From the NCBI RefSeq assembly GCF_004522175.1, contig NZ_SDEB01000006.1:62001-126000 (forward strand): a stretch of DNA of 64,000 nucleotides, given 5' to 3'. The position numbers were made by a program, and so were the translations under genes. The notes under the pieces were generated by a model, which ran no database searches, had not been told where the DNA came from, and saw only the letters and a program-made list of their open reading frames with translations. Shown piece by piece: positions 47,858-59,076 of the stretch; the first letter of the stretch is position 1, and each line of letters begins with the position of its first letter. The DNA comes from Paracoccus ravus. GTDB lineage: Bacteria > Pseudomonadota > Alphaproteobacteria > Rhodobacterales > Rhodobacteraceae.

Positions 47858-47941
47858 TGGTGGGCGACCCTGGAATCGAACCAGGCATGGGTCTCCCCGG
47901 CGGAGTTACAGTCCGCTGCCGCACCTTGCAGCACGTCGCCC
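47858..47941 (-). tRNA. tRNA-Tyr (GTA)
   Basis: The reverse strand folds as an 84-base tRNA with encoded CCA. The acceptor stem is GGGCGAC/GTCGCCC and the anticodon loop CTGTAAC carries GTA. A long variable arm typical of bacterial tRNA-Tyr follows, with a T-arm containing GGTTCGATTCC. The discriminator is A. TyrS (35 kb) would charge it and Tgt (15 kb) would modify it. The surrounding 400-base gap (47706-48106) otherwise holds only the hairpin at 47738 and the upstream region of rlmB. Confidence 0.97.
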
Positions 47942-48106
47942 GCCGGATCGCTCTCGGCGTGGGGCGGTGATTACCCATAGCCGCCGGGGGCGTCAAGCGC
48001 GAAACAGCGAAAAAATGCATCCCCCCTGCCAAGTTTTCGCCGCAGCGTGAAAGGTTGCTTTTTTCCCCGAATTCTGCGCAACCCAAGATGAAAGCAAGGA
48101 CGCATC

Positions 48107-48910
48107 ATGGCCCAGAATCCGAACAAGACCAAGAAACCGACATGGGTGATCGACAAGGAACGCGCGCGCCGGGCGGCGGCCGCCGAGACGGTCTGGCTGT
48201 TTGGCCTTCATGCCGTCCGCGATGCCCTTGCCAACCCGGCCCGCGAAAAGCTGCGCCTTGTCGTGACACAGAACGCTCTGGACCGGCTGGGCGCATTGCC
48301 CGAGGGGATCTCGGCCGAGATCACCGATGCGCGGACCTTCGACCGCAGCGTGCCGCTGCCACCAGAAAGCGTGCATCAGGGCGCGGCGCTTGAAGTCAAG
48401 CCGCTGAAATGGGGCAAGCTTGCCGATATCGCCTTGTCCGGCCCCGGCCGACCTTTGCTGGTCGCGCTGGACCGTGTCACCGACCCGCATAATGTCGGCG
48501 CTATCCTGCGCTCGGCCGAGGTCTTTGGCGCAAGGGCGGTGATCGCTACCTCGCGCCACGCCGCCCCCGAAACCGGTGCGCTGGCCAAGACCGCCTCGGG
48601 CGCGCTGGAGCGGCAGCCCTATCTGCGGATCGGGAATCTCGCCGATGCCCTGATCGAGCTCAAGGACATGGGCTATACCGTGCTCGGCCTTGACGGGACC
48701 GGCGAGGAGGAATTGCCCGAGGCGCTCGAGGCCCTGCCCGGCCGTCCGCTCTGCGTCGTCCTGGGCTCCGAAGGGCCGGGACTGCGTGAACGCACGCGCG
48801 AGACCTGTGACAAGATCGTCCGCATTCCCTTTGCCGCGGATTTCGGCTCGCTGAACGTGTCGAACGCGGCGGCGGTGGCACTCTACGCCGCCTCACGGAT
48901 CCGCGCCTGA
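48107..48910 (+). CDS. rlmB: 23S rRNA (guanosine-2'-O)-methyltransferase RlmB (TrmH family)
   Basis: RlmB methylates the ribose of a guanosine in domain V of 23S rRNA. The 267-residue protein has a basic N-terminus (MAQNPNKTKKPTWVIDKERARRA), then the substrate-binding domain starting VWLFGLHAVRDALANP. The SPOUT methyltransferase domain has LVALDRVTDPHNVGAILRSAEVFGARAV (motif 1), LCVVLGSEGPGLRERTRETCD (motif 2) and IPFAADFGSLNVSNAAAVALY (motif 3), forming the SAM knot. Sub-family assignment (RlmB rather than another TrmH member) is likely but not certain. Confidence 0.92.
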   Translation: MAQNPNKTKKPTWVIDKERARRAAAAETVWLFGLHAVRDALANPAREKLRLVVTQNALDRLGALPEGISAEITDARTFDRSVPLPPESVHQGAALEVKPLKWGKLADIALSGPGRPLLVALDRVTDPHNVGAILRSAEVFGARAVIATSRHAAPETGALAKTASGALERQPYLRIGNLADALIELKDMGYTVLGLDGTGEEELPEALEALPGRPLCVVLGSEGPGLRERTRETCDKIVRIPFAADFGSLNVSNAAAVALYAASRIRA

Positions 48911-48970
48911 CAATCACATCGCCGGTAGGCCCGCGCCCGGCCGGTTGAAATGCGGAGGGCGATTTGCGAC

Positions 48971-49420
48971 ATGCATCGCAGATCCCCCATTGCCCTGCCC
49001 CGCCCCATGCACCGCCTTTTCGCCTTCATTCTGCTGATCCTTGCCGCGCCGGGTCTGGCCGTGGCTCAGGACTGGGCTCTGGACGGGATCGACCCGGTTG
49101 CCTATGGGCAGGCCGATGCCGCGGTCCCCGGGCGCAGCGATATCGTGACATTATGGCGGGGCAAGGTCTGGCATTTTTCTTCGGAACGGAACCGGGACAC
49201 GTTCGAGGCCAATCCCCGATCCTTTGCGCCGGGTTTCGGCGGCCTTTGCGTCGAGGCCCTGTCCGAGGGTCGCCGCGAGCCGGGCAATCCGCGCCTCTTC
49301 GCGATCATCGGACAGCGCACCTATCTGGTGCGCTCCGAAGCCGCGCAACGCCGGCTGTTGGCCGATCCCAAAGGGGTGCTGATGCGCGCCAAAGCCCGCT
49401 GGTTGAGGCTCAACCCCTGA
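48971..49420 (+). CDS. Secreted YHS-domain protein
   Basis: The 149-residue product starts at the ATG at 48971, 12 bases after GGAGG; ATGs at 48950 and 49007 are alternatives. A hydrophobic signal (LFAFILLILAAPGLAVAQ) precedes DWALDGIDPVAYGQADAAVPGRSDIVTLWRGKVWHFSSERNRDTFEANPRSFAPGFGG, the YHS pattern. YHS domains often bind metals; this secreted form is common and uncharacterised. The C-terminal part (FAIIGQRTYLVRSEAAQRRLLADPKGVLMRAKARW) is also typical of this subgroup. Confidence 0.82.
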   Translation: MHRRSPIALPRPMHRLFAFILLILAAPGLAVAQDWALDGIDPVAYGQADAAVPGRSDIVTLWRGKVWHFSSERNRDTFEANPRSFAPGFGGLCVEALSEGRREPGNPRLFAIIGQRTYLVRSEAAQRRLLADPKGVLMRAKARWLRLNP

Positions 49421-49479
49421 ATTCTCACTTTTTCGCGAGAGGTGTGGAACTTTTCGGCCACAGTGGTCATTTATTTCAT

Positions 49480-49564
49480 GAACGTGAGCACGGAACGCTC
49501 ATGTTCAGATCACTGTCCCTCGTTCCGCGACTTGCGCCCGGCCACACTGGACCGGGCGCTTTTT
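49480..49564 (+). ncRNA. Candidate structured RNA ending in a strong terminator
   Basis: A 10-bp stem (GAACGTGAGC/GCTCATGTTC, one G-U pair, 49480-49506) is followed by a terminator at 49534-49559 with a T run. It lies between the YHS gene stop (49420) and the CoA-binding gene (49602). It could be an independent small RNA or the structured 3' end of the YHS message. I could not place a convincing promoter. Confidence 0.3.
49534..49564 (+). terminator. Intrinsic terminator downstream of the YHS gene
   Basis: GCGCCCGG and CCGGGCGC form a perfect 8-bp stem around a 10-base loop, followed by TTTTT. Confidence 0.88.
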
Positions 49565-49601
49565 CTATGCGACCTTAGGTTGAGATCTGGGGGAGGATCA
49601 G

Positions 49602-50054
49602 ATGCAGTTTGCCATATTGCGCGACATCGGCAGCACGCCGATGGACGATGACATTGCTCGAGTCGCCCGCGAGACCCGCTGCATTGCCATGGTCGGCTTG
49701 TCACCGAATGAACTGCGCCCCGCCTGGGGCGTGGCCCGCTTTCTGAAATCGCAGGGTTTTCGGGTGATTCCGGTCAATCCGCATCATGCGGGGACCTATC
49801 TGCTTGACGAGCTGGTCTATCCGGATCTGGCCTCGATCCCGGATGAGGCGCAGGTGGATATGGTGGATATCTTTCGCCGCGCCGAGGCGGTTCCGGCCAT
49901 TGTGGATGAGTCGCTCGCGAGCCTGCGTCATCTGCGCACGATCTGGCTGCAACTGGGCATCCACCATTTTGCCGCCGCAGAACGTGCGCGTGCCCGGGGG
50001 CTCACGGTGATCGAGGATCGTTGCCCGAAAATCGAGTTTCCTCGGTTCCTGTAA
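49602..50054 (+). CDS. CoA-binding domain protein (YccU family)
   Basis: The 150-residue Rossmann-fold protein starts at the ATG at 49602 with GGGGGAGGATCAG directly upstream; a shorter start (MDDDIARV) would match some relatives but has no ribosome site. It carries the CoA-binding pattern TRCIAMVGLSPNELRPAWGVARFLKSQGFRVIPVNPHHAG and VDMVDIFRRAEAVPAIVDESL, ending EDRCPKIEF. Family members bind CoA or its thioesters and are small stand-alone versions of the succinyl-CoA synthetase alpha domain. The physiological role is unknown. Confidence 0.9.
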   Translation: MQFAILRDIGSTPMDDDIARVARETRCIAMVGLSPNELRPAWGVARFLKSQGFRVIPVNPHHAGTYLLDELVYPDLASIPDEAQVDMVDIFRRAEAVPAIVDESLASLRHLRTIWLQLGIHHFAAAERARARGLTVIEDRCPKIEFPRFL

Positions 50055-50056
50055 CG

Positions 50057-50088
50057 AAAAACCCCGGTCGCATCCCTGCGTCCGGGGT
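50057..50088 (-). terminator. Bidirectional terminator between the CoA-binding gene and prs
   Basis: A 7-bp outer stem ACCCCGG/CCGGGGT (50061-50067, 50082-50088) encloses CGCA/TGCG. On the reverse strand it is followed by TTTTT (prs side). On the forward strand it is followed by CTTCTTC, a weaker tail for the CoA-binding gene. Confidence 0.8.
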
Positions 50089-50128
50089 CTTCTTCTGCGC
50101 GGATGGGCCACGCATCGGAAATTCCAGT

Positions 50129-51148
50129 TCAGAAGCCGGTATAGAGGCCTTCGTAGATCGGGCCGAGCGTATCGACCTCGAAGAGCGAACTGACCGAAGT
50201 GCCGTTCCAGATATTCAGGATGGCCTGCGCAAACATCGGCGCGGTCGGCACGATGCGAATATTCGCGGCCGCCTTGACCTTGTCGGTCGGCTCGATCGAA
50301 TCCGTGATGACCAGCGATTTCATCACCGATTTCTGTACGCGCTCGACGGCGGGACCGGACAGGACGCCATGGGTGATATAGGCATGGACCTCGACCGCGC
50401 CATGCTCGGTCAGGACTTGGGCGGCCTTGCACAGCGTGCCTGCGGTGTCGCAGATGTCGTCGACGATGATACAGGTCTTGCCGGTCACGTCGCCGATCAC
50501 GGTCATCTCGGCAATCTCGCCGGGCTTCTCGCGGCGCTTGTCGACGATTGCCAAGGGCGCGCCGATGCGCTGCGCCAGATCGCGGGCGCGGGCCACGCCG
50601 CCCACATCGGGCGAGATCACCATCAGGTCGGACAGCTTGTCCTTGAAATGATGCAGGATATCCAGCGCGAAGACCGGCGCGGCATAGAGGTTGTCCACCG
50701 GAATGTCGAAGAAGCCCTGAATCTGCGCGGCATGCAGGTCGAGCGTCAGCACGCGGTCGACACCGGCCTCGGTCAGCAGGTTCGCGACAAGCTTGGCGCT
50801 GATCGGGGTGCGGGCTTTCGCGCGGCGGTCCTGACGGGCATAGCCGAAATAGGGGATGACGGCGGTGATGCGCTGCGCCGACGAGCGCTTCAGCGCGTCG
50901 GTCATGATCAGCAGTTCCATCAGGTTGTCATTGGCCGGGTTCGAGGTCGACTGGACGATGAACATGTCCTCGCCGCGGACGTTCTCATAGACCTCGACGA
51001 AGATTTCCTGATCGTTGAAGCGCTCGACGCGGGCTTCGATCGGGGCGACATTCATGCCGCGATGCATCGACATGCGACGAGCGATGGAATTGGCCAGAGG
51101 CCGGTTCGCATTGCCCGCAATCAACTTGGGTTCGGTCATGGCCGGCAT
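50129..51148 (-). CDS. prs: Ribose-phosphate pyrophosphokinase
   Basis: Prs makes PRPP from ribose-5-phosphate and ATP for histidine, purine, pyrimidine and NAD synthesis; the his genes at 10-13 kb use it. The 339-residue protein starts at the ATG at 51148 ([20 protein letters not shown]) with GGAG upstream; MTEPK three codons later is possible. Landmarks are [45 protein letters not shown], the PRPP-synthetase signature [22 protein letters not shown] and the ribose-binding [14 protein letters not shown]. Confidence 0.96.
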   Translation of the reverse strand: MPAMTEPKLIAGNANRPLANSIARRMSMHRGMNVAPIEARVERFNDQEIFVEVYENVRGEDMFIVQSTSNPANDNLMELLIMTDALKRSSAQRITAVIPYFGYARQDRRAKARTPISAKLVANLLTEAGVDRVLTLDLHAAQIQGFFDIPVDNLYAAPVFALDILHHFKDKLSDLMVISPDVGGVARARDLAQRIGAPLAIVDKRREKPGEIAEMTVIGDVTGKTCIIVDDICDTAGTLCKAAQVLTEHGAVEVHAYITHGVLSGPAVERVQKSVMKSLVITDSIEPTDKVKAAANIRIVPTAPMFAQAILNIWNGTSVSSLFEVDTLGPIYEGLYTGF

Positions 51149-51249
51149 GGCTTGCTCCGTCTGGATTTGGCTGTAAGGGTGCTGGATTCGCAAGATTGCG
51201 CACCGCTTATCACCGCGTTAGCTTGCCCGCAAACCCCGGAGGCGAACTT

Positions 51250-51849
51250 ATGGCGCATATCGACTATTACTTTGGGACGCAAAGCCCCTGGACCTATCTT
51301 GCTGGCGATCGGCTCGAGGAAATCGCCGCGCGGCACGCTGCGACGATCACCTACAAGCCGCTTGATCTGCTGCAGCTTTTCGACCGCACCGGGGGCATCC
51401 GCCCGGCCAACCGCCATGCCTCGCGGATGGAATACCGCATCCAGGAACTACGCCGCTGGGCGGATCACCTTCAGATGCCGCTGAACCTCAAGCCCGCCTT
51501 CTGGCCGGTGAACCCGGCACCGTCCTCTTACGCGGTCATCGCCGCGCAGAAGACGGGCGGGGGCGATCTGGCCGGGCTTGTGCAAAGCTTTGTCCGCGCC
51601 TGCTGGGCCGAGGAAAAGAACATCGCCGATGACGAGGTGATCCGCGCCTGTCTTTCGGCGGCCGGTTTCGATCCGGCCTTGGCCGATAGCGGGCTTTTCA
51701 TCGGCGCGCAGGTCTATGAGCGGAACCTCGAAGAAGCGGTCGAGGCCGGGGCCTTCGGCGCGCCCTTCTATGTCGTGCGCGAAACCGGCGAGCGCTTCTG
51801 GGGTCAGGACCGTCTGGATTTCCTCGACCGCCATCTCACCAAGATCTGA
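51250..51849 (+). CDS. 2-hydroxychromene-2-carboxylate isomerase-like DsbA-fold protein
   Basis: The 199-residue protein starts at the ATG at 51250 (MAHIDYYFGTQSPWTYLAGDRLEEIA), with GGAGG upstream; an extension upstream lacks support. FGTQSPWTYLA is the glutathione-binding active-site segment of the HCCA isomerase/GST-kappa family, with serine in place of the DsbA cysteines. NPAPSSYAVIAAQKTG and GAFGAPFYVVRETGERFWGQDRLDFL complete the pattern. The enzyme is known from naphthalene degradation, but most homologues have unknown substrates. It is followed 3 bases later by a hydrolase gene, likely one operon. Confidence 0.85.
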   Translation: MAHIDYYFGTQSPWTYLAGDRLEEIAARHAATITYKPLDLLQLFDRTGGIRPANRHASRMEYRIQELRRWADHLQMPLNLKPAFWPVNPAPSSYAVIAAQKTGGGDLAGLVQSFVRACWAEEKNIADDEVIRACLSAAGFDPALADSGLFIGAQVYERNLEEAVEAGAFGAPFYVVRETGERFWGQDRLDFLDRHLTKI

Positions 51850-51852
51850 GCC

Positions 51853-52617
51853 ATGACACATTCCCGAACCTGGCGCGGGCGCGAGGATCGCCCGGCACTG
51901 GCGCTGCATTGCATGATGGGAAATGCGAGCTACTGGCGCCCCATTGCCGCCGAACTCGAGGATCTCGTGCAGATCACCGCCCCGGATATGCCGGGCCACG
52001 GGCCTGCCCCGGCCTGGCATGCCGGAGATCTGGACTATCATACCGTCGTGACGCGCCAGACCGCCGCGCTGATCAATCGCCCGCTCGACCTGATCGGGCA
52101 TAGTTTCGGCGCGACCGTCGCCTTGCGCATCGCCGTCGGCGCGCCCGAAGCGGTGCGCAGCCTCACCCTGATCGAACCGGTGCTTTTCGCCGCGACCGAC
52201 GCCCCGGAGAATGCCGCCCAACTGGCCGAGATCCGTGGGCTGGTCGCCGCCGGACAAGCGACCGAGGCGACACGTCAGTTTCTGGATATCTGGGGCGGGC
52301 TCGACTGGGCCTCGCAAACGCCGGCCAGCCAGGAAAGGCTGACGCGCCAGATCGCGCTGGTCGTCGAGGGAAATGACACGCTGTTGCATGACAGTGCCCG
52401 CATCCTGCGCGAGGGCGGGCTCGAATCCATCGACGCGCCGGTGCTTCTGGTGATGGGCGAGCACTCGCCCCCGGTCATCCCGGCCATTGCCGAGGCTTTG
52501 GCCGAACGCCTTGCCGATGTCGGGCGCGCGACAATCGAGGGCGCCGGGCATATGCTGCCCATCACCCACCCTGCCCAGCTGGCTGGGCTGATCCGGCTCA
52601 ACCTGGAACGCGCCTGA
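51853..52617 (+). CDS. Alpha/beta hydrolase
   Basis: The 254-residue protein has the alpha/beta-hydrolase core: ALALHCMMGNASYWRPIAAEL at the oxyanion region, DMPGHGPAPAW, the nucleophile elbow LIGHSFGATVALRIA (serine), the acid region APVLLVMGEHSPP and the catalytic histidine in IEGAGHMLPITHPAQLAGLI. It resembles the esterase/dehalogenase group; the substrate is unknown. It starts 3 bases after the isomerase-like gene and converges on the H-type lectin gene with 2 bases between stops. Confidence 0.9.
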   Translation: MTHSRTWRGREDRPALALHCMMGNASYWRPIAAELEDLVQITAPDMPGHGPAPAWHAGDLDYHTVVTRQTAALINRPLDLIGHSFGATVALRIAVGAPEAVRSLTLIEPVLFAATDAPENAAQLAEIRGLVAAGQATEATRQFLDIWGGLDWASQTPASQERLTRQIALVVEGNDTLLHDSARILREGGLESIDAPVLLVMGEHSPPVIPAIAEALAERLADVGRATIEGAGHMLPITHPAQLAGLIRLNLERA

Positions 52618-52619
52618 AT

Positions 52620-52970
52620 TCAGCCGGCATCGAAATCCTCAAGGTATCGCACGGGACCGATGGCCATCCAGCTGGCCCGAGCCCGCGCGACCCGGGTATC
52701 GCCCCAGGTGCGGAATTCCACGACGAAGCCCTCGGTGGTGACATCCGTGGCGCGCAGATCGACGCGCTGATTGGCATTCACCGCGATATCCCACATCACC
52801 AGCGAGAGATGCACCGCAGGCGGCTCGGCGAAAGGCTCGTCAAATCTGACCTCGCTGCGCTCAAGACGCGGCCCATGGCCGGTCCACATGGGCTGGCCCT
52901 CTTCAAAGGCAGAAAACAGATCGAGCGCGCCATTGGCGACGCCCACCGAGAAATGATCGAATCGGCGCAA
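52620..52970 (-). CDS. H-type lectin domain protein downstream of the ATP synthase operon
   Basis: The 116-residue protein reads MRRFDHFSVGVANGALDLFSAFEEG, then MWTGHGPRLERSEVRFDEPFAEPPAVHLSLVMWDIAVNANQRVDL and GFVVEFRTWGDTRVARARASWMAIG. This is the H-type lectin (discoidin II C-terminal-like) pattern known from eukaryotic lectins and a set of alphaproteobacteria. The start is TTG at 52970 with AGGGGGG upstream. No signal peptide is visible. It lies 97 bases after atpC on the same strand, beyond a hairpin, a pairing I believe recurs in related genomes. The ligand is unknown. Confidence 0.8.
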   Translation of the reverse strand: MRRFDHFSVGVANGALDLFSAFEEGQPMWTGHGPRLERSEVRFDEPFAEPPAVHLSLVMWDIAVNANQRVDLRATDVTTEGFVVEFRTWGDTRVARARASWMAIGPVRYLEDFDAG

Positions 52971-53016
52971 GCGGGGCCCCCCTGCCGCCTATAAAAAAGG
53001 TCGTTCAAAATGGAGT

Positions 53017-53041
53017 AAAGCCCCGGAATTTCCGGAGCTTT
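53017..53041 (-). terminator. Hairpin after atpC
   Basis: AAAGC-C-CCGG and CCGG-A-GCTTT pair (9 bp, one mismatch) around AATTT, 27 bases after the atpC stop. On the reverse strand the stem's own CTTTA supplies a short T tract, so readthrough into the lectin gene is plausible. Confidence 0.55.
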
Positions 53042-53067
53042 AGAGATCTCAGGTCATTATGCGCCCG

Positions 53068-53514
53068 TCAGTGCGGAAAGTTGGACTGGTTCGGGTCCAG
53101 ACCGATATGGGTGCCAAGGGCCTCCATGTCGGCCAGCAGTTTGACGGCTGCGGCGACGACCTCTTCGCCAACCGAGGAACGCTCTTGAGCGACTTTCACC
53201 TGACGTTGGGCCTGAGCCATCATGTCATTGAAGATGTCTTGCGTCATTTCGGCGCGCGGCAGGCCACGCTCGGCCAGAAGGGTGACGGATTCGCCGTTGA
53301 TCTCGGCGAAACCGCCGGTCACCGCGAATTCCGTGTCCGACCCGTCAGCCTTGACCACGGTCACCAGACCGGGGCGCAGGTTGACGATGGCCGGCGCATG
53401 GCCGGGCATCGCCGTCAGGTCGCCTTCGGCGCCGGGCAGGCGCACCTCGCGCACGGGAACGGAAAGCAGGTTCCGTTCCGGCGAGACGAGGTCGAACTGC
53501 ATCGTGTCGGCCAT
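53068..53514 (-). CDS. atpC: ATP synthase epsilon subunit
   Basis: The epsilon subunit sits in the central stalk and inhibits ATP hydrolysis. The 148-residue protein begins MADTMQFDLVSPERNLLSVPVREVRLPGAEGDLTAMPGHAPAI, the beta-sandwich domain. The C-terminal helices (AEMTQDIFNDMMAQAQRQVKVAQERSSVGEEV) are more divergent. It ends the atpHAGDC transcript. Confidence 0.95.
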   Translation of the reverse strand: MADTMQFDLVSPERNLLSVPVREVRLPGAEGDLTAMPGHAPAIVNLRPGLVTVVKADGSDTEFAVTGGFAEINGESVTLLAERGLPRAEMTQDIFNDMMAQAQRQVKVAQERSSVGEEVVAAAVKLLADMEALGTHIGLDPNQSNFPH

Positions 53515-53523
53515 GTCGCCCCC

Positions 53524-55841
<2,318 letters not shown>

Positions 55842-55852
55842 CTATCCCTCCC

Positions 55853-57388
55853 TCAGGCGTAGGTCTTGGCGTAGCCGTCCAGCGCTGCCTTGATCGCATC
55901 CTCCAGTTCGCCCGCGATCTTGCGGTCGTTCCGGGTCATGTCATCAAGCAGATCAGCTTTCTGGTTGCGCAGGTACTGAAGCAGGCCCGCTTCCCATTTC
56001 GTCACCTCGGCGACCGGAACAGTGTCCAGATAGCCTTTGGTGCCGGCATAGATGACGATGACGATCTCGGCGGTCGTCAGCGGCGAGTATTGCGGCTGTT
56101 TCATCAGCTCGGTCAGGCGCGCACCGCGGTTCAGCAGCTTCTGGGTCGCGGCGTCGAGGTCCGAGCCGAACTGAGCAAAGGCTGCCATTTCGCGATACTG
56201 GGCCAGTTCCAGTTTCACCGGACCCGCGACCGATTTCATCGCCTTGGTCTGAGCGGCCGAGCCAACGCGCGATACCGACAGACCGGTGTTCACGGCCGGG
56301 CGGATGCCCTGGAAGAACAGGTCGGTTTCAAGGAAGATCTGGCCATCGGTGATCGAGATCACGTTGGTCGGGATATAGGCCGAAACGTCGCCCGCCTGGG
56401 TTTCGATGATCGGCAGAGCGGTCAGCGAGCCAGCGCCATTGTCTTCGTTCAGCTTGGCCGAACGCTCGAGCAGGCGCGAGTGCAGGTAGAAAACGTCGCC
56501 CGGATAGGCTTCACGTCCCGGCGGACGGCGCAGCAGCAGCGACATCTGACGGTAGGCGACGGCTTGCTTGGACAGGTCATCATAGATGATCAGGGCGTCC
56601 ATGCCGTTGTCGCGGAAATATTCGCCGATCGCGGTCGCCGAATAGGGCGCGAGATATTGCATCGGAGCCGGGTCCGAAGCGGTCGCAGCGACGACGGTCG
56701 TGTAGGCCATCGCGCCGGTTTCTTCGAGCTTTTTCACCAGCTGGGCGACGGTCGAACGCTTCTGACCCACGGCGACGTAGATGCAGTGCAGCGTCTTCAT
56801 GCCATCGGCTTCGCGGCCGTTGTAGTTCGCTTGGTTCAGGATGGTGTCCAGAGCGATCGCGGTCTTGCCGGTCTGACGGTCACCGATGATCAGCTCGCGC
56901 TGGCCACGGCCGACCGGGATCATGGCGTCGACGGATTTCAGGCCGGTCGCCATCGGTTCGTGAACCGATTTGCGCGGCATGATGCCCGGAGCCTTGACGT
57001 CTGCGACGCGGCGCTCGGTCGAGTCGAGCGGGCCTTTGCCGTCGATCGGGTTGCCAAGGGCGTCGACGACGCGGCCCAGCAGGCCCTTGCCGACCGGCAC
57101 TTCCACGATGGCGCCGGTGCGCTTGACGGTGTCGCCTTCCTTGATCGAACGGTCGTCGCCGAAGATCACGACGCCGACGTTGTCGGTTTCAAGGTTCAGC
57201 ACCATGCCGCGGATGCCACCCGGGAATTCAACCATCTCGCCGGCCTGGACTTTGTCCAGACCATAGACGCGGGCGATACCATCACCGACGGACAGGACCT
57301 GTCCGACTTCGGCCACCTCGGCGTCCTGACCGAAATTCTTGATCTGATCCTTGAGGATGGCCGAAATTTCGGCTGCCTGGATTCCCAT
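55853..57388 (-). CDS. atpA: ATP synthase alpha subunit
   Basis: The alpha subunit binds nucleotide non-catalytically and frames the catalytic sites. The 511-residue protein starts [20 protein letters not shown] and has the P-loop [56 protein letters not shown] and [22 protein letters not shown]. Its ATG shares one base with the atpH stop (TAATG), so translation is coupled. Confidence 0.98.
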   Translation of the reverse strand: MGIQAAEISAILKDQIKNFGQDAEVAEVGQVLSVGDGIARVYGLDKVQAGEMVEFPGGIRGMVLNLETDNVGVVIFGDDRSIKEGDTVKRTGAIVEVPVGKGLLGRVVDALGNPIDGKGPLDSTERRVADVKAPGIMPRKSVHEPMATGLKSVDAMIPVGRGQRELIIGDRQTGKTAIALDTILNQANYNGREADGMKTLHCIYVAVGQKRSTVAQLVKKLEETGAMAYTTVVAATASDPAPMQYLAPYSATAIGEYFRDNGMDALIIYDDLSKQAVAYRQMSLLLRRPPGREAYPGDVFYLHSRLLERSAKLNEDNGAGSLTALPIIETQAGDVSAYIPTNVISITDGQIFLETDLFFQGIRPAVNTGLSVSRVGSAAQTKAMKSVAGPVKLELAQYREMAAFAQFGSDLDAATQKLLNRGARLTELMKQPQYSPLTTAEIVIVIYAGTKGYLDTVPVAEVTKWEAGLLQYLRNQKADLLDDMTRNDRKIAGELEDAIKAALDGYAKTYA

Positions 57389-57951
57389 TATCCGACCTCT
57401 TTCATAGCATTCTGGAGGGAGGCGAGCTTCGAGCGGATCGAGCTGTCGATCATCTGCGAGCCCAGTTTTACGATCATGCCGCCGATGAGGCTCTCATCGA
57501 CGCGCGCGTTCAGTTTGATTTTCTTGCCCGATTTGCTGGCGAGCGTGTCGGCCAGACGGGTCTTCTGTTCTTCGGTCAGCTCTTGGGCGCTGAGCACATC
57601 GGCGGTCATCTCGCCACGCGCATCGGCGATCAGGCCTTTGAGCTTGGCGATGAATTGGGGCAGCGTGAAAAGCCGGCGGTTCTTGGCCAGCAAGCGCAGC
57701 GTATTGGTCAGCTCGACCGACAGACCCATGCGCGAGGCCAGCGCGGAAATCGCGGCCTCCTGCGCATTGCGGTCATAAAGCGGCGAGACGGTCAGATCGC
57801 GAAGATCCGCGCTTTCACCATAGGCGGCAGCCAGGTCGTCGATTTGCGTGGACAGGGCGTCGAGACCCGAATCCTTCACCAGATCGAAAAGGGCCTGTGC
57901 ATAACGCCCGGCGATATCAGCGGAAATCGAAGCGGAATTGGCCACGGTCAT
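57388..57951 (-). CDS. atpH: ATP synthase delta subunit
   Basis: Delta joins F1 to the peripheral stalk. The 187-residue protein has the OSCP pattern: [61 protein letters not shown] and the closing [42 protein letters not shown]. It is first in atpHAGDC. F0 genes (a, c, b, b') are absent, as expected where F1 and F0 operons are separate. Confidence 0.95.
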   Translation of the reverse strand: MTVANSASISADIAGRYAQALFDLVKDSGLDALSTQIDDLAAAYGESADLRDLTVSPLYDRNAQEAAISALASRMGLSVELTNTLRLLAKNRRLFTLPQFIAKLKGLIADARGEMTADVLSAQELTEEQKTRLADTLASKSGKKIKLNARVDESLIGGMIVKLGSQMIDSSIRSKLASLQNAMKEVG

Positions 57952-58078
57952 CCTTCCGGTTTGCGCAAGCTCCGCTGGCGGGCCTGTCCTTTGGCTTGGG
58001 ACAGGTCAGTCACGGAGCGCGGGTCAATGGGCTTCTCAGGCCGTGCCCGGCCGCAAGTCTCCCGAAAAATCTGCCGCG

Positions 58079-58107
58079 TCATTAGCAGGTGATTTCCCGT
58101 GCCGCAA
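58079..58107 (-). promoter_or_regulatory. Candidate promoter of atpHAGDC
   Basis: On the reverse strand TTGCGG and TAATGA are separated by 17 bases, about 130 bases upstream of atpH. The fit to a housekeeping promoter is fair. The rest of this 276-base gap is otherwise featureless. Confidence 0.35.
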
Positions 58108-58227
58108 CTGCATTGCACACGGAATTGCGAGGGAGTGCGCCCTAGGTCTGATGACCTTGCGGCGTTTGAAAAGACGATTGCGCTAACGCGCGCGGCTGCG
58201 GGCTTTTGAAGGCCCTAGGCTAAATAT

Positions 58228-59025
58228 TCAATTGCCCGGACCGGGCTGCGCACCCCCTGACCGCGCGGTTTTGCCGCTGCCCGCCGGTTTGGGCCGGGCG
58301 ATGCCTTCCAGCACGTCCAGAGGGCTTGGCACGCTGACCCGTCGGAGCCTGCCGACCGGGGCCGGAACCTGCTTGGAGAATTCGCTGATGACCACCCCCG
58401 CGACGAGAACCTGGCTGATCCTTGCCCCGGCGCGCTCCCACATCTGGGCGCTGCGCAGCCAGAAGCGGCGATCCGAGGGCGGGATGTAGAGCGCCGCTCC
58501 GGTCCGCTCGGCGACAAAGCCCGCACTGCGCGCGAGCGCCTCAAGCTGCCCCGCGGTATAGCTGCGCCCGAAACCGAAGGGCGTCGCATCCGAGCGCGCC
58601 CAGAGCCCCGCGCGGTTCGTCGCCATCACCAGCATCCGACCGCCCGGCCCCAGCACGCGCCATGCCTCGGACAAGACCGCCTGCGAATGGCCCGCATTCT
58701 CGACCGCATGAAGCAGAACCAGCCGGTCGACGCTGCCCGTATCCAGCGGCCAGGAGGTTTCCTCGCTCAGCACCGAGCAATTCGGCAGGCCCGGCGGCCA
58801 GGCCATGACCCCCTGCGCGCCGGGCATCAGGCTGATGACGCGTCTCGCCCGCGCCAGATAGGGCCGAAGCAGCGGTGCCGCGAAGCCATAGCCCAGAACC
58901 GTCATGCCCAAGGCCTGCTCGGGCGGCCAAAGCTCGGTCAGGCGATCGCGCAGCACCTTCTGAACCACCCGGCCCAAGGCCCGGTTGTAATAGAATTTTC
59001 GCAACTCGATGACGTCCTGATACAT
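58228..59025 (-). CDS. SAM-dependent methyltransferase divergent from gloB
   Basis: The 265-residue protein starts MYQDVIELRKFYYNRALGRVVQKVLRDRL. A degenerate motif I, TVLGYGFAAPLLRPYL, is followed by LPNCSVLSEETSWPLDTGSVDRLVLLHAVENAG, SEAWRVLGPGGRMLVMATNRAGLWARSDATPFGFGRSYTAGQLEAL. This matches the class I methyltransferase family often placed beside gloB in alphaproteobacteria. The C-terminal 40 residues are basic and proline/glycine rich. The substrate is unknown. Confidence 0.82.
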   Translation of the reverse strand: MYQDVIELRKFYYNRALGRVVQKVLRDRLTELWPPEQALGMTVLGYGFAAPLLRPYLARARRVISLMPGAQGVMAWPPGLPNCSVLSEETSWPLDTGSVDRLVLLHAVENAGHSQAVLSEAWRVLGPGGRMLVMATNRAGLWARSDATPFGFGRSYTAGQLEALARSAGFVAERTGAALYIPPSDRRFWLRSAQMWERAGARISQVLVAGVVISEFSKQVPAPVGRLRRVSVPSPLDVLEGIARPKPAGSGKTARSGGAQPGPGN

Positions 59026-59076
59026 TGCACCCCGCCTCTTGTCGGGTCAGACTGCGGCAAAGCAAGGGAATTGCCA

